The notes under the pieces: model-generated
The model's input: only the letters and a program-made list of their open reading frames with translations
Databases searched by the model: none
Told to the model about the DNA's origin: nothing
In this document: positions 52,481 through 60,821 of the stretch, piece by piece
Position numbering within the stretch: position 1 is the first letter of the stretch
Layout of the letters: each line of letters starts with the position of its first letter
Source of the DNA: Accumulibacter phosphatis
GTDB lineage: Bacteria > Pseudomonadota > Gammaproteobacteria > Burkholderiales > Rhodocyclaceae
Length of the DNA stretch: 64,000 nt
NCBI RefSeq assembly: GCF_000024165.1
Contig: NC_013194.1
Coordinates: 1,736,001-1,800,000, forward strand
Direction of reading: 5' to 3'
Program-made: the position numbers and the translations under genes

Positions 52481-53584
52481 TTACGGCATGGCGGACGCTG
52501 GCCGGGGCAGGACCACGAAGCCGGCGGGAGTCGCACACTGGTCGGGCTGTTCCTTGGTGGCCTTGCTGCCATCGATGAGTACGAGGATCTTGTCGGCGAG
52601 GACCGCCAGCCCTTCCGACGAGCTCGGCAGGTCGCTACGAACCGTTTCCGGCACGATGATCTTGTCGGCGCCCAGCAGATCCGACCGGAAACGCATGAGC
52701 TTGGAACGCACCTCGTCTTTTCGCCCCAGGTCGTGGGGTGGCCCGGCAATGACCCATACCCAGCCATCGGCGTAGGAAAGCTCGCGGACCCCGAAGCCGC
52801 CCAGGTCGAGCGCGGCGACGCGATCAAAGGCATACGCATCGAGCCCTCTCAGGTGCAGCAGCATTGCCAGGTCAACGCCTTTCTTTCCCGCTGGATGCGG
52901 CAGCAGCGGCGCGCGCAGCCCGATCCAGATGTCCAGGGCCTCCGTCCTGGAGACGTTTACCGCCCCCTCGGCGTTGTAGGCGTGCGCTTGATTGCATTCC
53001 TTCTTGGCCTTCGCCCCTTGCTTGGCGGCTTTCTCGGCAGCGTCCTCGGCGGCCTCGATCGCCTGGCAGGCCGACCGGATCAGCGGCTGATCGGGTAGCG
53101 GTTTTCCGAACACGCTGTCGCAGTCGATCGGCCCGGACTGGGTGACCGCGACGTTCGCGGATTTGCCCGTCAGCCGGTCGATGACGCCGAACCGCTGCCG
53201 TTTCTTCTGCGGCGTGCAAACCGAGTCCCGGCTATGCGAACCAAAGGCGACGATCTTGCCGTCCGCCAGTCCCGTCAGCGCCTCAATGTCTCCCAGCTTG
53301 CTGCCTTTGAGTGCGACTTGGCGCTGGCTGGTCGGGTCTATGCCTTTGTCGCCGAGCCTGAACCAGAACAGTGATGCTTCCTCTTCATTGTCGCCGACCA
53401 CCAGACAGCGGCCGGCTGTGCCGGGACAATCGATCAGCAGCGCCGCGGATGCCTCGCAGAGTGGCGCGGACCCGAGTGTTTGCGGCGCGAGCGTCTGCGC
53501 CGTGACCGGTGTCATCGCGAACATCGCGATAGCCGAGCAGATGGCTCCCGTGCGGCGGCTTGCCGCGTTTGCTGTGGTCTTCAT
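52481..53584 (-). CDS. Exported DUF3616-like protein
   Basis: A 367-residue protein with a signal peptide (ICSAIAMFAMTPVTAQ). Motifs LGDIEALTGLADGKIVAFGSHSRDS and VWVIAGPPHDLGRKDEVRSKLMRFR fit the DUF3616 family, predicted beta-propeller-like proteins of unknown role. A coiled, Ala/Lys-rich insertion (EAAEDAAEKAAKQGAKAKKE) and several Cys occur in the middle. It converges on the BREX remnant from the right and marks its far edge. Confidence 0.65.
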   Translation of the reverse strand: MKTTANAASRRTGAICSAIAMFAMTPVTAQTLAPQTLGSAPLCEASAALLIDCPGTAGRCLVVGDNEEEASLFWFRLGDKGIDPTSQRQVALKGSKLGDIEALTGLADGKIVAFGSHSRDSVCTPQKKRQRFGVIDRLTGKSANVAVTQSGPIDCDSVFGKPLPDQPLIRSACQAIEAAEDAAEKAAKQGAKAKKECNQAHAYNAEGAVNVSRTEALDIWIGLRAPLLPHPAGKKGVDLAMLLHLRGLDAYAFDRVAALDLGGFGVRELSYADGWVWVIAGPPHDLGRKDEVRSKLMRFRSDLLGADKIIVPETVRSDLPSSSEGLAVLADKILVLIDGSKATKEQPDQCATPAGFVVLPRPASAMP

Positions 53585-53646
53585 GTTTCCCGGTTCAGTC
53601 AGGTGTCGGTTCTTGGGCGGGGGCGCACCCCCGCCCCTGCGCTGCT

Positions 53647-54021
53647 TCACACCACCTTGATCTCAACCTTGCGCGGCTGCGCGTGTTCGGCTTTGGGAAT
53701 CGAGAGCTTCAGCACGCCGTTCTTGAACTCCGCACCGACCCGGGTCGCGTCCAGTTCCTTGGACAGGGTGAACACCCGCCGGTAGCGAGAGACGCTGACT
53801 TCCGAGTGGCTGGCTTCGATGCCTTCGGGCATCTCAAGATCAATCTCGCCTTCGATCGTCAGGGTGTCTGCTTCCACCTGCAGGTGGAGTTTGTCTTTCG
53901 GTACACCGGCCAGGTCGGCGTACAGCGTGATACCGGAAGCATTCTCGATGACGTCGACCGGCGGCAGCAGGGCGGCTTCCTCGCCGGTGGTCTGCTTCGT
54001 GACTGGGCTATTGTCGGACAT
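53647..54021 (-). CDS. Hsp20/alpha-crystallin family small heat-shock protein
   Basis: A 124-residue holdase. The alpha-crystallin domain runs from about residue 20 (PPVDVIENASGITLYADLAGVPKDKLHL) to FKNGVLKLSIPKAEHAQPRKVEI, including the A-x-x-x-n-G-V-L motif. ATG 54021 has AGGAGG 7 nt upstream; an in-frame codon two residues earlier is less likely. It lies 12 nt after a second Hsp20 gene and is probably co-transcribed with it. Confidence 0.92.
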   Translation of the reverse strand: MSDNSPVTKQTTGEEAALLPPVDVIENASGITLYADLAGVPKDKLHLQVEADTLTIEGEIDLEMPEGIEASHSEVSVSRYRRVFTLSKELDATRVGAEFKNGVLKLSIPKAEHAQPRKVEIKVV

Positions 54022-54033
54022 GGTCAATCCTCC

Positions 54034-54468
54034 TTACTCAATGGTGATGCGGCGAGGCTGCGCGGACTGCTTGCGACCAATACTGATGCGCAACACGCCA
54101 TCGCGGTATTTTGCGTCGACCGCACTCGGGTCGACGTCGTCCGGCAGGGTGACCACGCGCCGGAAACGGCCGGCGAAGCGCTCGTCGATATGGACGGTAG
54201 CGTCTTCGCCGGGCTGCTCCAGCTTGCGCTCGCCGGCAACGGTAAGAACGCCTTTCTCGATCTGCACATCCAGAGTGGCCGGATCGATGCCCGGGGCAAA
54301 GGCATAAACGTCGACGGACTGCGGCGTGCCGCCGACGTTCATCGCCGGGAAGCCGCCGCGGGCAATACCGCGAATGTTCGGGGACAGATGGAAACCCTGC
54401 TGCATCTCACGCTGCAGCCGATTCAACTCCGCCAATACGTCGCGGGGAAACAGGGAACGGTACATCAT
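54034..54468 (-). CDS. Hsp20/alpha-crystallin family small heat-shock protein
   Basis: A 144-residue Hsp20. The N-terminal arm (YRSLFPRDVLAELNRLQREMQQ) is followed by the alpha-crystallin domain (VDVYAFAPGIDPATLDVQIEKGVLTVAGER) and AKYRDGVLRISIGRK. The ATG at 54468 has GGAGG 7 nt upstream; an ATG at 54474 overlaps that site, so I prefer the shorter form. It heads the two-gene Hsp20 unit, behind a sigma32-like promoter shared head-to-head with the cbpA side. Confidence 0.92.
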   Translation of the reverse strand: MMYRSLFPRDVLAELNRLQREMQQGFHLSPNIRGIARGGFPAMNVGGTPQSVDVYAFAPGIDPATLDVQIEKGVLTVAGERKLEQPGEDATVHIDERFAGRFRRVVTLPDDVDPSAVDAKYRDGVLRISIGRKQSAQPRRITIE

Positions 54469-54521
54469 GTTCATTCCTCCATGCGGTGGGTGAGGGCGCC
54501 AGGGTCGGCGCCTTGAAACAT

Positions 54522-54549
54522 AATTGGGGCCGGTCTGCCGGACTTCAAT
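54522..54549 (-). promoter_or_regulatory. Sigma32-like promoter of the Hsp20 pair
   Basis: Read on the minus strand: ATTGAAG (5/7 to CTTGAAA), 13-nt spacer, CCCCAATT (close to CCCCATNT). It lies about 50 nt upstream of the first Hsp20 start. Confidence 0.5.
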
Positions 54550-54551
54550 GT

Positions 54552-54580
54552 CTTGAAAAAAGCCGTCATCAATACCATTC
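54552..54580 (+). promoter_or_regulatory. Sigma32-like promoter of cbpA-cbpM
   Basis: CTTGAAA (54552-54558, perfect -35) is followed by a 14-nt spacer and TACCATTC, a partial match to CCCCATNT, about 40 nt before the cbpA ATG. It abuts the divergent Hsp20 promoter. Confidence 0.5.
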
Positions 54581-54622
54581 TAGTAGTCTTGTTCAGTAGC
54601 CACAGTGAATCGAGGATCGCGC

Positions 54623-55576
54623 ATGGAATTCAAGGACTACTACCAGATTCTGGGGGTGCCCCGCGAGGCCACGGCCGACGAGATCAAGAAGGCTTTTCGG
54701 AAACTGGCGCGCAAATACCACCCGGACGTTTCCAAGGAAGCGGATGCCGAAGCGCGCATGAAGGAACTCAACGAGGCCAATGCCGTGCTCTCGGACCCGG
54801 AGAAGCGCGCCGCCTATGACCAGTTGGGGCGCGGCTATCAACCTGGCCAGGACTTTCGCCCACCGCCCGACTGGGACGCCGGCTTCGAGTTCTCCGGCCA
54901 CGGCTTTTCGCCGGGCGAGGCAGCCGATTTCTCGGACTTCTTCGCCGAGTTGTTCGGACGGACGGGAAGCCCGCATGGCTTTGCTGCCGGCCAGCGCACG
55001 CACTTCCACGCGCGTGGCGAGGATCATCACGCCAAGGTGCTGCTGGACATCGAGGATAGCTTTGCCGGCGCTACCCGGCAGATCTCGCTGCGGGCGCCGA
55101 AAACCGACGACCACGGGCGAGTCACCCTGGAAACACGCACGCTGAACGTCAGGATTCCGCAAGGGGTGCACGCCGGCCAGGTCATTCGCCTGGCGGGTCA
55201 GGGAGCGCCCGGCAGCGGCGGCGCACCGGCCGGCGACCTGATGCTGGAGGTCCGCTTCAAGCCGCATCCGCGTTTCCGCGCGCACGGCCGCGACCTTCAT
55301 CTGACGCTGCCAGTGGCGCCATGGGAGGCGGCGCTGGGGGCGGTGGTGGCGGTGGACCTGCCGTCAGGCAGCGTCAAGGTACGCATCCCGGAAGGCGCAC
55401 AGAGCGGCCGGCAACTGCGCGTTCGCGGCAAGGGAATCCCGGGTGCGCCGCCGGGCGATCTGCTGCTCGATATCCTGGTGGTGCTGTCGCCGGCCGATAC
55501 GGCCAAGGCGCGCGCACTCTATGAAGAAATGGCGCGCGAACTCGCCTTCGACCCGCGCCGGCAAGGGAAGGAATGA
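54623..55576 (+). CDS. cbpA: DnaJ-family co-chaperone CbpA
   Basis: CbpA is a J-domain co-chaperone of DnaK and nucleoid-binding protein. The 317-residue protein has an N-terminal J domain (EFKDYYQILGVPREATADEIKKAF, HPD in KYHPDVS), a Gly/Phe-rich linker, no zinc-finger CxxCxGxG repeats (distinguishing it from DnaJ) and two C-terminal beta-sandwich domains (VRIPQGVHAGQVIRLAGQG; RIPEGAQSGRQLRVRGKG). I start at ATG 54623; the GTG-type start six codons earlier is not conserved. cbpM follows 3 nt downstream. Confidence 0.95.
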   Translation: MEFKDYYQILGVPREATADEIKKAFRKLARKYHPDVSKEADAEARMKELNEANAVLSDPEKRAAYDQLGRGYQPGQDFRPPPDWDAGFEFSGHGFSPGEAADFSDFFAELFGRTGSPHGFAAGQRTHFHARGEDHHAKVLLDIEDSFAGATRQISLRAPKTDDHGRVTLETRTLNVRIPQGVHAGQVIRLAGQGAPGSGGAPAGDLMLEVRFKPHPRFRAHGRDLHLTLPVAPWEAALGAVVAVDLPSGSVKVRIPEGAQSGRQLRVRGKGIPGAPPGDLLLDILVVLSPADTAKARALYEEMARELAFDPRRQGKE

Positions 55577-55579
55577 ACC

Positions 55580-55888
55580 ATGCGCGACGAAGAGATCCTG
55601 ATCGGTAGTCCGATGGAGAACACCTGGCTGACGCTGGAACAGGTGGCCGCCGCCTGCACTGTCGAACCCGGCTGGCTGCTGCGCCACATCGAGGAGGGGT
55701 TGTTTCCGCACGCCGATAGTGTTGCCGGCGTCTGGTGCTTTTCGAGCACCAGTTTGCTGCGTGCACGGCGCATGCGGCAGGTGGAGCGCGACTTCGATGC
55801 CGTGCCGGAACTGGCCGCCCTGATGGCTGACCTGTTGGAGGAGCTCGATGAACTGCGCGCCCGCGTCGAGCGGGCTGGGCCGGGCTGA
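55580..55888 (+). CDS. cbpM: Chaperone modulator CbpM
   Basis: CbpM binds and inhibits the J domain of CbpA. The 102-residue protein has a MerR-like helical fold (LTLEQVAAACTVEPGWLLRHIEEGL, then FSSTSLLRARRMRQVERDFD) and a C-terminal helix ending in a Leu/Glu-rich heptad pattern (LMADLLEELDELRARVE). Directly after cbpA, the universal arrangement. Confidence 0.88.
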   Translation: MRDEEILIGSPMENTWLTLEQVAAACTVEPGWLLRHIEEGLFPHADSVAGVWCFSSTSLLRARRMRQVERDFDAVPELAALMADLLEELDELRARVERAGPG

Positions 55889-55894
55889 ATCGAC

Positions 55895-56845
55895 GTGGCT
55901 CCGCTGACGTGGCGGCGCCACGCCTGGAGCAATCGGCTGCAGACCGTGCTGCTGCTGTTTGCGCTGCTCGGCATCAGTGGACTGGCGGGGGCCTTGCTGT
56001 TCGGGGTCCAGGGAATGGGGATCGCTCTGCTGGCGAGTCTGCTGGCCTTGCTGATCGAACCGGCGGCAGGAGCACGGCTGACCCTGACGCTCTATCGAGC
56101 GCGGCCGATCGCCGAGTATCAGGCGCCCGAATTGTGCGCTGTCGCGCGACAGCTCGCCGACATCGCCGGGCTACCGAGCCCGCCGGTCTTGCACTATGCG
56201 CCGACGCCGCTGGTCAACGCCTTTGCCGTCGGTCAGCGCAAGCGATCGGCGGTAGCGCTCACCGACGGCCTGCTGCGTGCGCTGTCCATGCGCGAGATTA
56301 CGGGTGTCCTGGCCCACGAAATCGCCCACATCGCGCACGGCGACCTGCGCGTCATGAACCTTGCCGACTACATCAGTCGCCTGACCAGCCTGTTTGCCTT
56401 CGTCGGCCAGCTCCTGCTGCTGCTGTCGCTGCCGCTGATCCTGACCGGTAGCGCCGAGATCGACCTGTTTGCACTGCTGCTGCTCGTTGTCTCGCCGCAT
56501 CTGGCGCTGCTCGCGCAACTGGGGCTCTCGCGTGTGCGCGAGTTCGATGCCGACCTCGAGGCTGTCCGCATCACCGGCGACCCGGCCGGCCTGGCCAGCG
56601 CTCTGGCCAAGATCGAGCGCGTCAGCCGCTCCTGGCGAAGCTGGCTTCTACCGGGTTGGGGCAATCCGGAGCCGTCCTGGCTGCGCACCCATCCCGCCAC
56701 CGAGGAACGAATTTCACGGCTTCTGTCGCTGGCCGATGCTGGCCCTCGCCACTTGCCCCGGCAGGAGATTCCACCCCTGGCGTCCGGGATTTGGCGAACG
56801 CGCCGGGGGGCGCCGCGCTGGTATCCGGGCGGCTATTGGTACTGA
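55895..56845 (+). CDS. M48 family zinc metalloprotease (HtpX-like)
   Basis: A 316-residue membrane protease. Two N-terminal transmembrane helices precede PELCAVARQLADIAGLPSPPVLHY, the HEIAH zinc site in GVLAHEIAHIAHGDL, a further hydrophobic pair, and the third ligand region SRVREFDADLEAVRITGD. It resembles HtpX, which degrades damaged membrane proteins with FtsH. The GTG start lies 6 nt after cbpM, so it is likely part of the heat-shock transcript. Confidence 0.88.
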   Translation: MAPLTWRRHAWSNRLQTVLLLFALLGISGLAGALLFGVQGMGIALLASLLALLIEPAAGARLTLTLYRARPIAEYQAPELCAVARQLADIAGLPSPPVLHYAPTPLVNAFAVGQRKRSAVALTDGLLRALSMREITGVLAHEIAHIAHGDLRVMNLADYISRLTSLFAFVGQLLLLLSLPLILTGSAEIDLFALLLLVVSPHLALLAQLGLSRVREFDADLEAVRITGDPAGLASALAKIERVSRSWRSWLLPGWGNPEPSWLRTHPATEERISRLLSLADAGPRHLPRQEIPPLASGIWRTRRGAPRWYPGGYWY

Positions 56846-56923
56846 TTCGGCACTGATTCGCGACGTGAACTGGCGGGGCGATGGATCCGCCAGTAGCGCG
56901 CGGCCGCTCGGTAAGACTCGCTT

Positions 56924-57009
56924 AAGGATGGACCACTAAAGTGGTACCCGCACTTTTGGTTCCGGCCGGCACGGCGTTTGCAAGACCGGTAGCCGGAACC
57001 TCCATCCTT
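56924..57009 (+). promoter_or_regulatory. Nested inverted repeats upstream of the PepSY gene, possible structured leader RNA
   Basis: Three perfectly paired helices nest in 86 bases. P1 is AAGGATGGA/TCCATCCTT (56924-56932 with 57001-57009). P2 is CCAC/GTGG with loop TAAA (56933-56944). P3 is GGTTCCGGC/GCCGGAACC (56958-56966 with 56992-57000). P2 abuts P1 on one side and P3 abuts it on the other, forming a three-way junction. It ends 27 nt before the PepSY ATG. I do not recognise it as a known riboswitch. Confidence 0.45.
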
Positions 57010-57036
57010 CACAGACCTTCACGAAAGACTGATCGA

Positions 57037-57378
57037 ATGAACACGAGAACCGCATTCTCCGCCGCCACCCTGCTCGCCATCGCCACCGCTTTCGGCGGCG
57101 CCGCCTTCGCTGCCGATACGAAGGCTGCCGCTCCGGCGGCGGCCCCGGCGGCGACTGCTGCCCCGGCTCCGGCTGCCGCTTCGGCGCGCGAGATCACCAA
57201 GGAGCAGGCCATCGAAATGGCCACGAAGGCGCATCCTGGCGAAGTCACCAAGGCCTACGAAGACACCAAGAAGGGCAAGAAGACCTGGGAAGTGAAGATC
57301 AACGGTACCGATGGCAAGAAGTGGGAAGTGCATTACGAGATCAAGACCGGCGCTCTGGTTTCCGAGGAAGGCAAGTAG
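57037..57378 (+). CDS. PepSY-domain periplasmic protein
   Basis: A 113-residue exported protein: signal peptide (FSAATLLAIATAFGGAAFAAD), an Ala/Pro-rich linker, and one PepSY domain (ITKEQAIEMATKAHPGEVTKAYEDTKKGKKTWEVKI, then VHYEIKTGALVSEEGK). PepSY proteins bind or inhibit peptidases and are often paired with cytochromes b. Here a cytochrome b561-like gene follows after 87 nt. A candidate structured leader lies upstream. Confidence 0.85.
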   Translation: MNTRTAFSAATLLAIATAFGGAAFAADTKAAAPAAAPAATAAPAPAAASAREITKEQAIEMATKAHPGEVTKAYEDTKKGKKTWEVKINGTDGKKWEVHYEIKTGALVSEEGK

Positions 57379-57419
57379 CCAGAAGACGCCTGATCCTCCT
57401 CGCCGATTCCTTCACTTGC

Positions 57420-57442
57420 CCCCGCTGCGACCGGCAGCGGGG
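57420..57442 (+). terminator. Strong hairpin between PepSY and cytochrome genes
   Basis: A perfect 9-bp GC-rich stem (CCCCGCTGC/GCAGCGGGG) with a 5-nt loop. No T-run follows, so it may stabilise or attenuate the transcript rather than end it. Confidence 0.4.
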
Positions 57443-57465
57443 CACCAACAGGCCTTGTCCGCGCC

Positions 57466-58098
57466 ATGAGTACGTCCGATTCAAGCCAAGTCCCTGTCTG
57501 GGATCCATTGGTTCGTCTGTTCCACTGGATACTGTTCGTCAGTTTCTGTCTAGCGTATTTCTCGGAAGGCGAAGTCTTCGAAAAGGTCCAGGACCGTCTG
57601 GACGGTGAACTGCTCCAGACGATGCACGTCTGGGCCGGCTACACGATCGCGGGTTTGCTGCTGTTTCGCCTCCTGTGGGGCTTCATCGGGCCGCAACATG
57701 CCCGCTTCAGTGACTTCGTGTTCGGCCCCGGGGCGACCCTGGCTTATGCCCGAGACGTGCTGACGCTGCGCGCGCGCCGCTACCTCGGGCACAATCCGGC
57801 AGGCGGCGCAATGATCGTCCTGCTGCTGCTAGGCCTGGCCTCCACCATTCTCACCGGCTTGGCGCTGTACGCCGCCGACAAGGGATTGGGACCACTGGCG
57901 GGGCTGCTGCTGGAGAGCAGCGACGCGACGATCGACACCCTCAAGGAGGCGCACGAAGCGGCCACCAACTTCACGCTGCTGCTGGTCGCCGGACATCTGC
58001 TGGGCGTCGCCTGGGAAAGCCTTCTGCATCGTGAGAACCTCGTTCGCGCGATGATCACCGGGCGCAAGCGTCGTCAAACATCGGCCGGCGGCGATTGA
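57466..58098 (+). CDS. Cytochrome b561-like membrane protein
   Basis: A 210-residue integral membrane protein with four main hydrophobic helices. Candidate haem-ligating His residues lie in VRLFHWILF, LLQTMHVWAGYT, EAHEAATNF and VAGHLLGVAWE, the pattern of the Ni/Fe-hydrogenase-type b561 family (PF01292). Paired with the PepSY protein it probably forms a quinone-linked electron-transfer unit at the inner membrane. Electron donor and acceptor are unknown. Confidence 0.88.
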   Translation: MSTSDSSQVPVWDPLVRLFHWILFVSFCLAYFSEGEVFEKVQDRLDGELLQTMHVWAGYTIAGLLLFRLLWGFIGPQHARFSDFVFGPGATLAYARDVLTLRARRYLGHNPAGGAMIVLLLLGLASTILTGLALYAADKGLGPLAGLLLESSDATIDTLKEAHEAATNFTLLLVAGHLLGVAWESLLHRENLVRAMITGRKRRQTSAGGD

Positions 58099-58272
58099 CT
58101 TGGCTGCCCCGATGCGAGGATACTCTCCTCGCTATCATTGACTTTCCGGCCCCGGCAACGGGGCAGTGGTGGCCCCGGCCTGCAGGCCGATTTGCGGCCG
58201 CTCGCTTCGGGGTTCGGGGAGGTCCAGGGTGCGTCCACATTCCGAATCAATGAACGACAGCGGGGCTCGATC

Positions 58273-59208
58273 ATGGCGATACTGAAGGGTTTCGAAGAAC
58301 TGGTGGTGACATCGCGGCCCGGTCAGGCGGCCGGGGGGCAGCTGAACGAGATGCGCGAGGGCTCGGTGCGCTGTCTGGGCCCGCATGGCCTGCACCGGAT
58401 GGCTTACGTCGAGTGGGGCGATCCGGCGAATCCACGGGTCTTGATCTGCGTGCATGGGCTGACCCGCAACGGTCGCGATTTCGACGTGCTGGCGAATGCG
58501 CTGGCCAGCGATTACCGCGTCGTCTGCCCGGACGTCGTCGGGCGCGGGCGCAGTGATCGCCTGTTCTTCGCCGATGACTACGGCGTCCCGGTCTACGCCA
58601 ACGACCTGATGACGCTGATTGCCCGCCTTGGTGTCGACTCGGTGCACTGGCTGGGAACCTCGATGGGCGGTCTGATCGGCATGTTCCTTTCCAGCCTGCC
58701 CGGTTCGCCGATCAGCCGCCTGGTGCTCAACGACGTCGGACCGACGATTGGCATGGATGCCTTGCAGCGTATCGGCGAATACCTCGGCAAGTCCCCGGAT
58801 TTCACCGACCTCGCCGAGGCGGAAGCCTACGTGCGTACCGTCTGCGCGCCCTTCGGTGCCCTCACCGACGCGCAATGGCGCTACATGACCGTCGTCGGCA
58901 CGCGTGCGAAGCCGGACGGCGGCTTCGAGATGAACTATGACCGCGCCATCGCGCAGCCGTACCAGAAGGCCTTCCTCGAAGCCAAGGAAATCAACCTGTG
59001 GCCGATGTACGATGCCATTCGCTGCCCGACGCTGGTATTGCGCGGCGCGCAATCGGACATTCTGATGCACGATACCGCTGCCGAGATGAGCACCCGTGGT
59101 CCCAAGGCTACGCTCGTCGAAGTGCCGTCGGTTGGCCATGCACCGATGTTCCTCGAGGAAGCCCAGGTGCGCATCGTCCAGGAGTTCCTGCTCGCCGATC
59201 GGCCCTGA
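58273..59208 (+). CDS. Alpha/beta hydrolase
   Basis: A 311-residue alpha/beta-hydrolase. The oxyanion region is ICVHGLTRNGRDFD, nucleophile Ser in WLGTSMGGLIG, acid Asp in RGAQSDILM and His in SVGHAPMFLE. I start at ATG 58273; the 45 upstream codons are open but basic and unlike the family. It precedes an acyl-CoA ligase and an SDR on the same strand, which suggests a small catabolic cluster for an ester or ring-derived acid. Confidence 0.85.
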   Translation: MAILKGFEELVVTSRPGQAAGGQLNEMREGSVRCLGPHGLHRMAYVEWGDPANPRVLICVHGLTRNGRDFDVLANALASDYRVVCPDVVGRGRSDRLFFADDYGVPVYANDLMTLIARLGVDSVHWLGTSMGGLIGMFLSSLPGSPISRLVLNDVGPTIGMDALQRIGEYLGKSPDFTDLAEAEAYVRTVCAPFGALTDAQWRYMTVVGTRAKPDGGFEMNYDRAIAQPYQKAFLEAKEINLWPMYDAIRCPTLVLRGAQSDILMHDTAAEMSTRGPKATLVEVPSVGHAPMFLEEAQVRIVQEFLLADRP

Positions 59209-59283
59209 GCGCAGTCCATGCCGTAGGCAGGGCGCGGCCGATATCCCTGAAGTTGCCCGCCCGCTTCGCCCGGTCGCCTGGCC

Positions 59284-60819
59284 ATGAATCTTGCCCATCT
59301 CCTCGCCCGAACCGCGCGGGTCTGCCCGGAGAGGCCTGCGGTCGCGCTCGGTGAAGGCGAGAGTGTTTCGTACGGTGAATTGTTTCGCCGCGCGGCGGCG
59401 ACCGCCGGGTGCCTGCGCTCCGCCCTGGGTTTGCGAACCGGCGACCGGGTCGCGCTGTTCATGGCCAATCGTCCCCGCTATCTCGAACTGCTTTACGGCA
59501 TCTGGCACGCCGGGTTGGTCGCCGTGCCGATCAACAACAAGCTGCACGCGCGCGAGGTTGCCTTCATCCTCGAAAATTCGGCGGCCTCGCTCTTGTTCGT
59601 TGCTGGCGACCCAAACGACGATTGGCGCCTGTGGTGCGCAAGCGCTGCGGGCCTGCGCATCATCTCCGTCGATGACCCGGAAAGTCTGCGGCTCACCAGC
59701 GGCGAGCCGATCGCCGTCGTTCCGCGCGCACCCGAGGATCTCGCCTGGCTGTTCTATACGTCGGGTACCACCGGCCAGCCGAAGGGCGTGATGCTCTCGC
59801 AGCGCAACCTGCTGGCGATGACTCTGGCCTACTTCCCCGATGTGGACCAGGCGACGCCCGCGGACAGCATCGTCTACGCCGCGCCGATGTCGCACGGCGC
59901 CGGCATGTACAACTTCGCGCACGTGCTGGTCGGCGCGCGGCATGTCGTCCCGGCGTCTGGTGGCTTCGATCCGCACGAGATCCTGTCGCTGGCGCGGCGT
60001 TTCGGTCAGGTTTCGCTGTTCGCTGCACCGACGATGGTCCGCCGTCTGGTCGACCATGTCGCCGACCACGGCGCCGACTGCAGCGGCATCAAGACCATCG
60101 TCTATGGCGGTGGACCGATGTATATCGAGGATATCCGGCGCGCGCTCGACGTTCTCGGCGATCGTCTGGTGCAGATTTACGGACAAGGTGAAAGCCCGAT
60201 GACGATCACCGCGCTGGCGCGTCGGCACCTCGCGGACCGCGCTCATCCGCGCTATCGGGAGCGCATCGCGTCGGTCGGTGTCGCACACAGCGTCGTCGAG
60301 GTCGTCGTCGCCGATGCCGACGATCAAGCGCTGCCTGCCGAGGAAATCGGCGAGGTCCTCGTGCGCGGCGACACGGTGATGGCGGGGTATTGGCGCAATC
60401 CCGAGGCGACAGCGGCGACCCTGCGCAACGACTGGCTGCACACCGGCGACCTCGGTAGTCTGGATGCCGACGGCTTTCTCACCCTCAGGGACCGTTCGAA
60501 GGACGTGATCATCAGTGGTGGCGCCAACATCTATCCGCGTGAAGTCGAGGAAGTGCTGCTGCGCCACGCCGCCGTGGCCGAGGTGTCGGTGGTCGGACGG
60601 CCGAGCGCCGAGTGGGGCGAGGAAGTCGTCGCTTTCGTGGTCTGGCGACCCGGCCTTTGCGCGCCGATCGCTGAACTCGACCGTCTGTGCCTCGGTTCGA
60701 TCGCCCGCTTCAAGCGGCCGAGGGACTACATTCCCGTCGCGGCGCTGCCGAAGAACAACTATGGCAAAGTGCTGAAGACGGCGTTGCGGCGTCACTGGAC
60801 GCAGCCAGGAGAGAACTGA
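59284..60819 (+). CDS. Acyl-CoA synthetase / AMP-dependent ligase
   Basis: A 511-residue member of the ANL superfamily that activates a carboxylic acid to acyl-AMP and then acyl-CoA. Motifs: FYTSGTTGQPKGVM (P-loop), IYGQGESPMT, WLHTGDLGSLD and KDVIISGGANIYPREVEE, and the C-terminal catalytic Lys in PKNNYGKVLKT. Substrate is unknown. It follows the hydrolase after 75 nt and precedes the SDR by 2 nt. Confidence 0.92.
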   Translation: MNLAHLLARTARVCPERPAVALGEGESVSYGELFRRAAATAGCLRSALGLRTGDRVALFMANRPRYLELLYGIWHAGLVAVPINNKLHAREVAFILENSAASLLFVAGDPNDDWRLWCASAAGLRIISVDDPESLRLTSGEPIAVVPRAPEDLAWLFYTSGTTGQPKGVMLSQRNLLAMTLAYFPDVDQATPADSIVYAAPMSHGAGMYNFAHVLVGARHVVPASGGFDPHEILSLARRFGQVSLFAAPTMVRRLVDHVADHGADCSGIKTIVYGGGPMYIEDIRRALDVLGDRLVQIYGQGESPMTITALARRHLADRAHPRYRERIASVGVAHSVVEVVVADADDQALPAEEIGEVLVRGDTVMAGYWRNPEATAATLRNDWLHTGDLGSLDADGFLTLRDRSKDVIISGGANIYPREVEEVLLRHAAVAEVSVVGRPSAEWGEEVVAFVVWRPGLCAPIAELDRLCLGSIARFKRPRDYIPVAALPKNNYGKVLKTALRRHWTQPGEN

Positions 60820-60821
60820 AA

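Noticed and set aside
58135..60795. Very long open frame on the minus strand (886 codons)
   Set aside because: It lies antisense to the hydrolase and acyl-CoA ligase genes, which carry clear motifs; the translation is rich in Arg, His and Asp with no family pattern, as expected from high-GC antisense frames.
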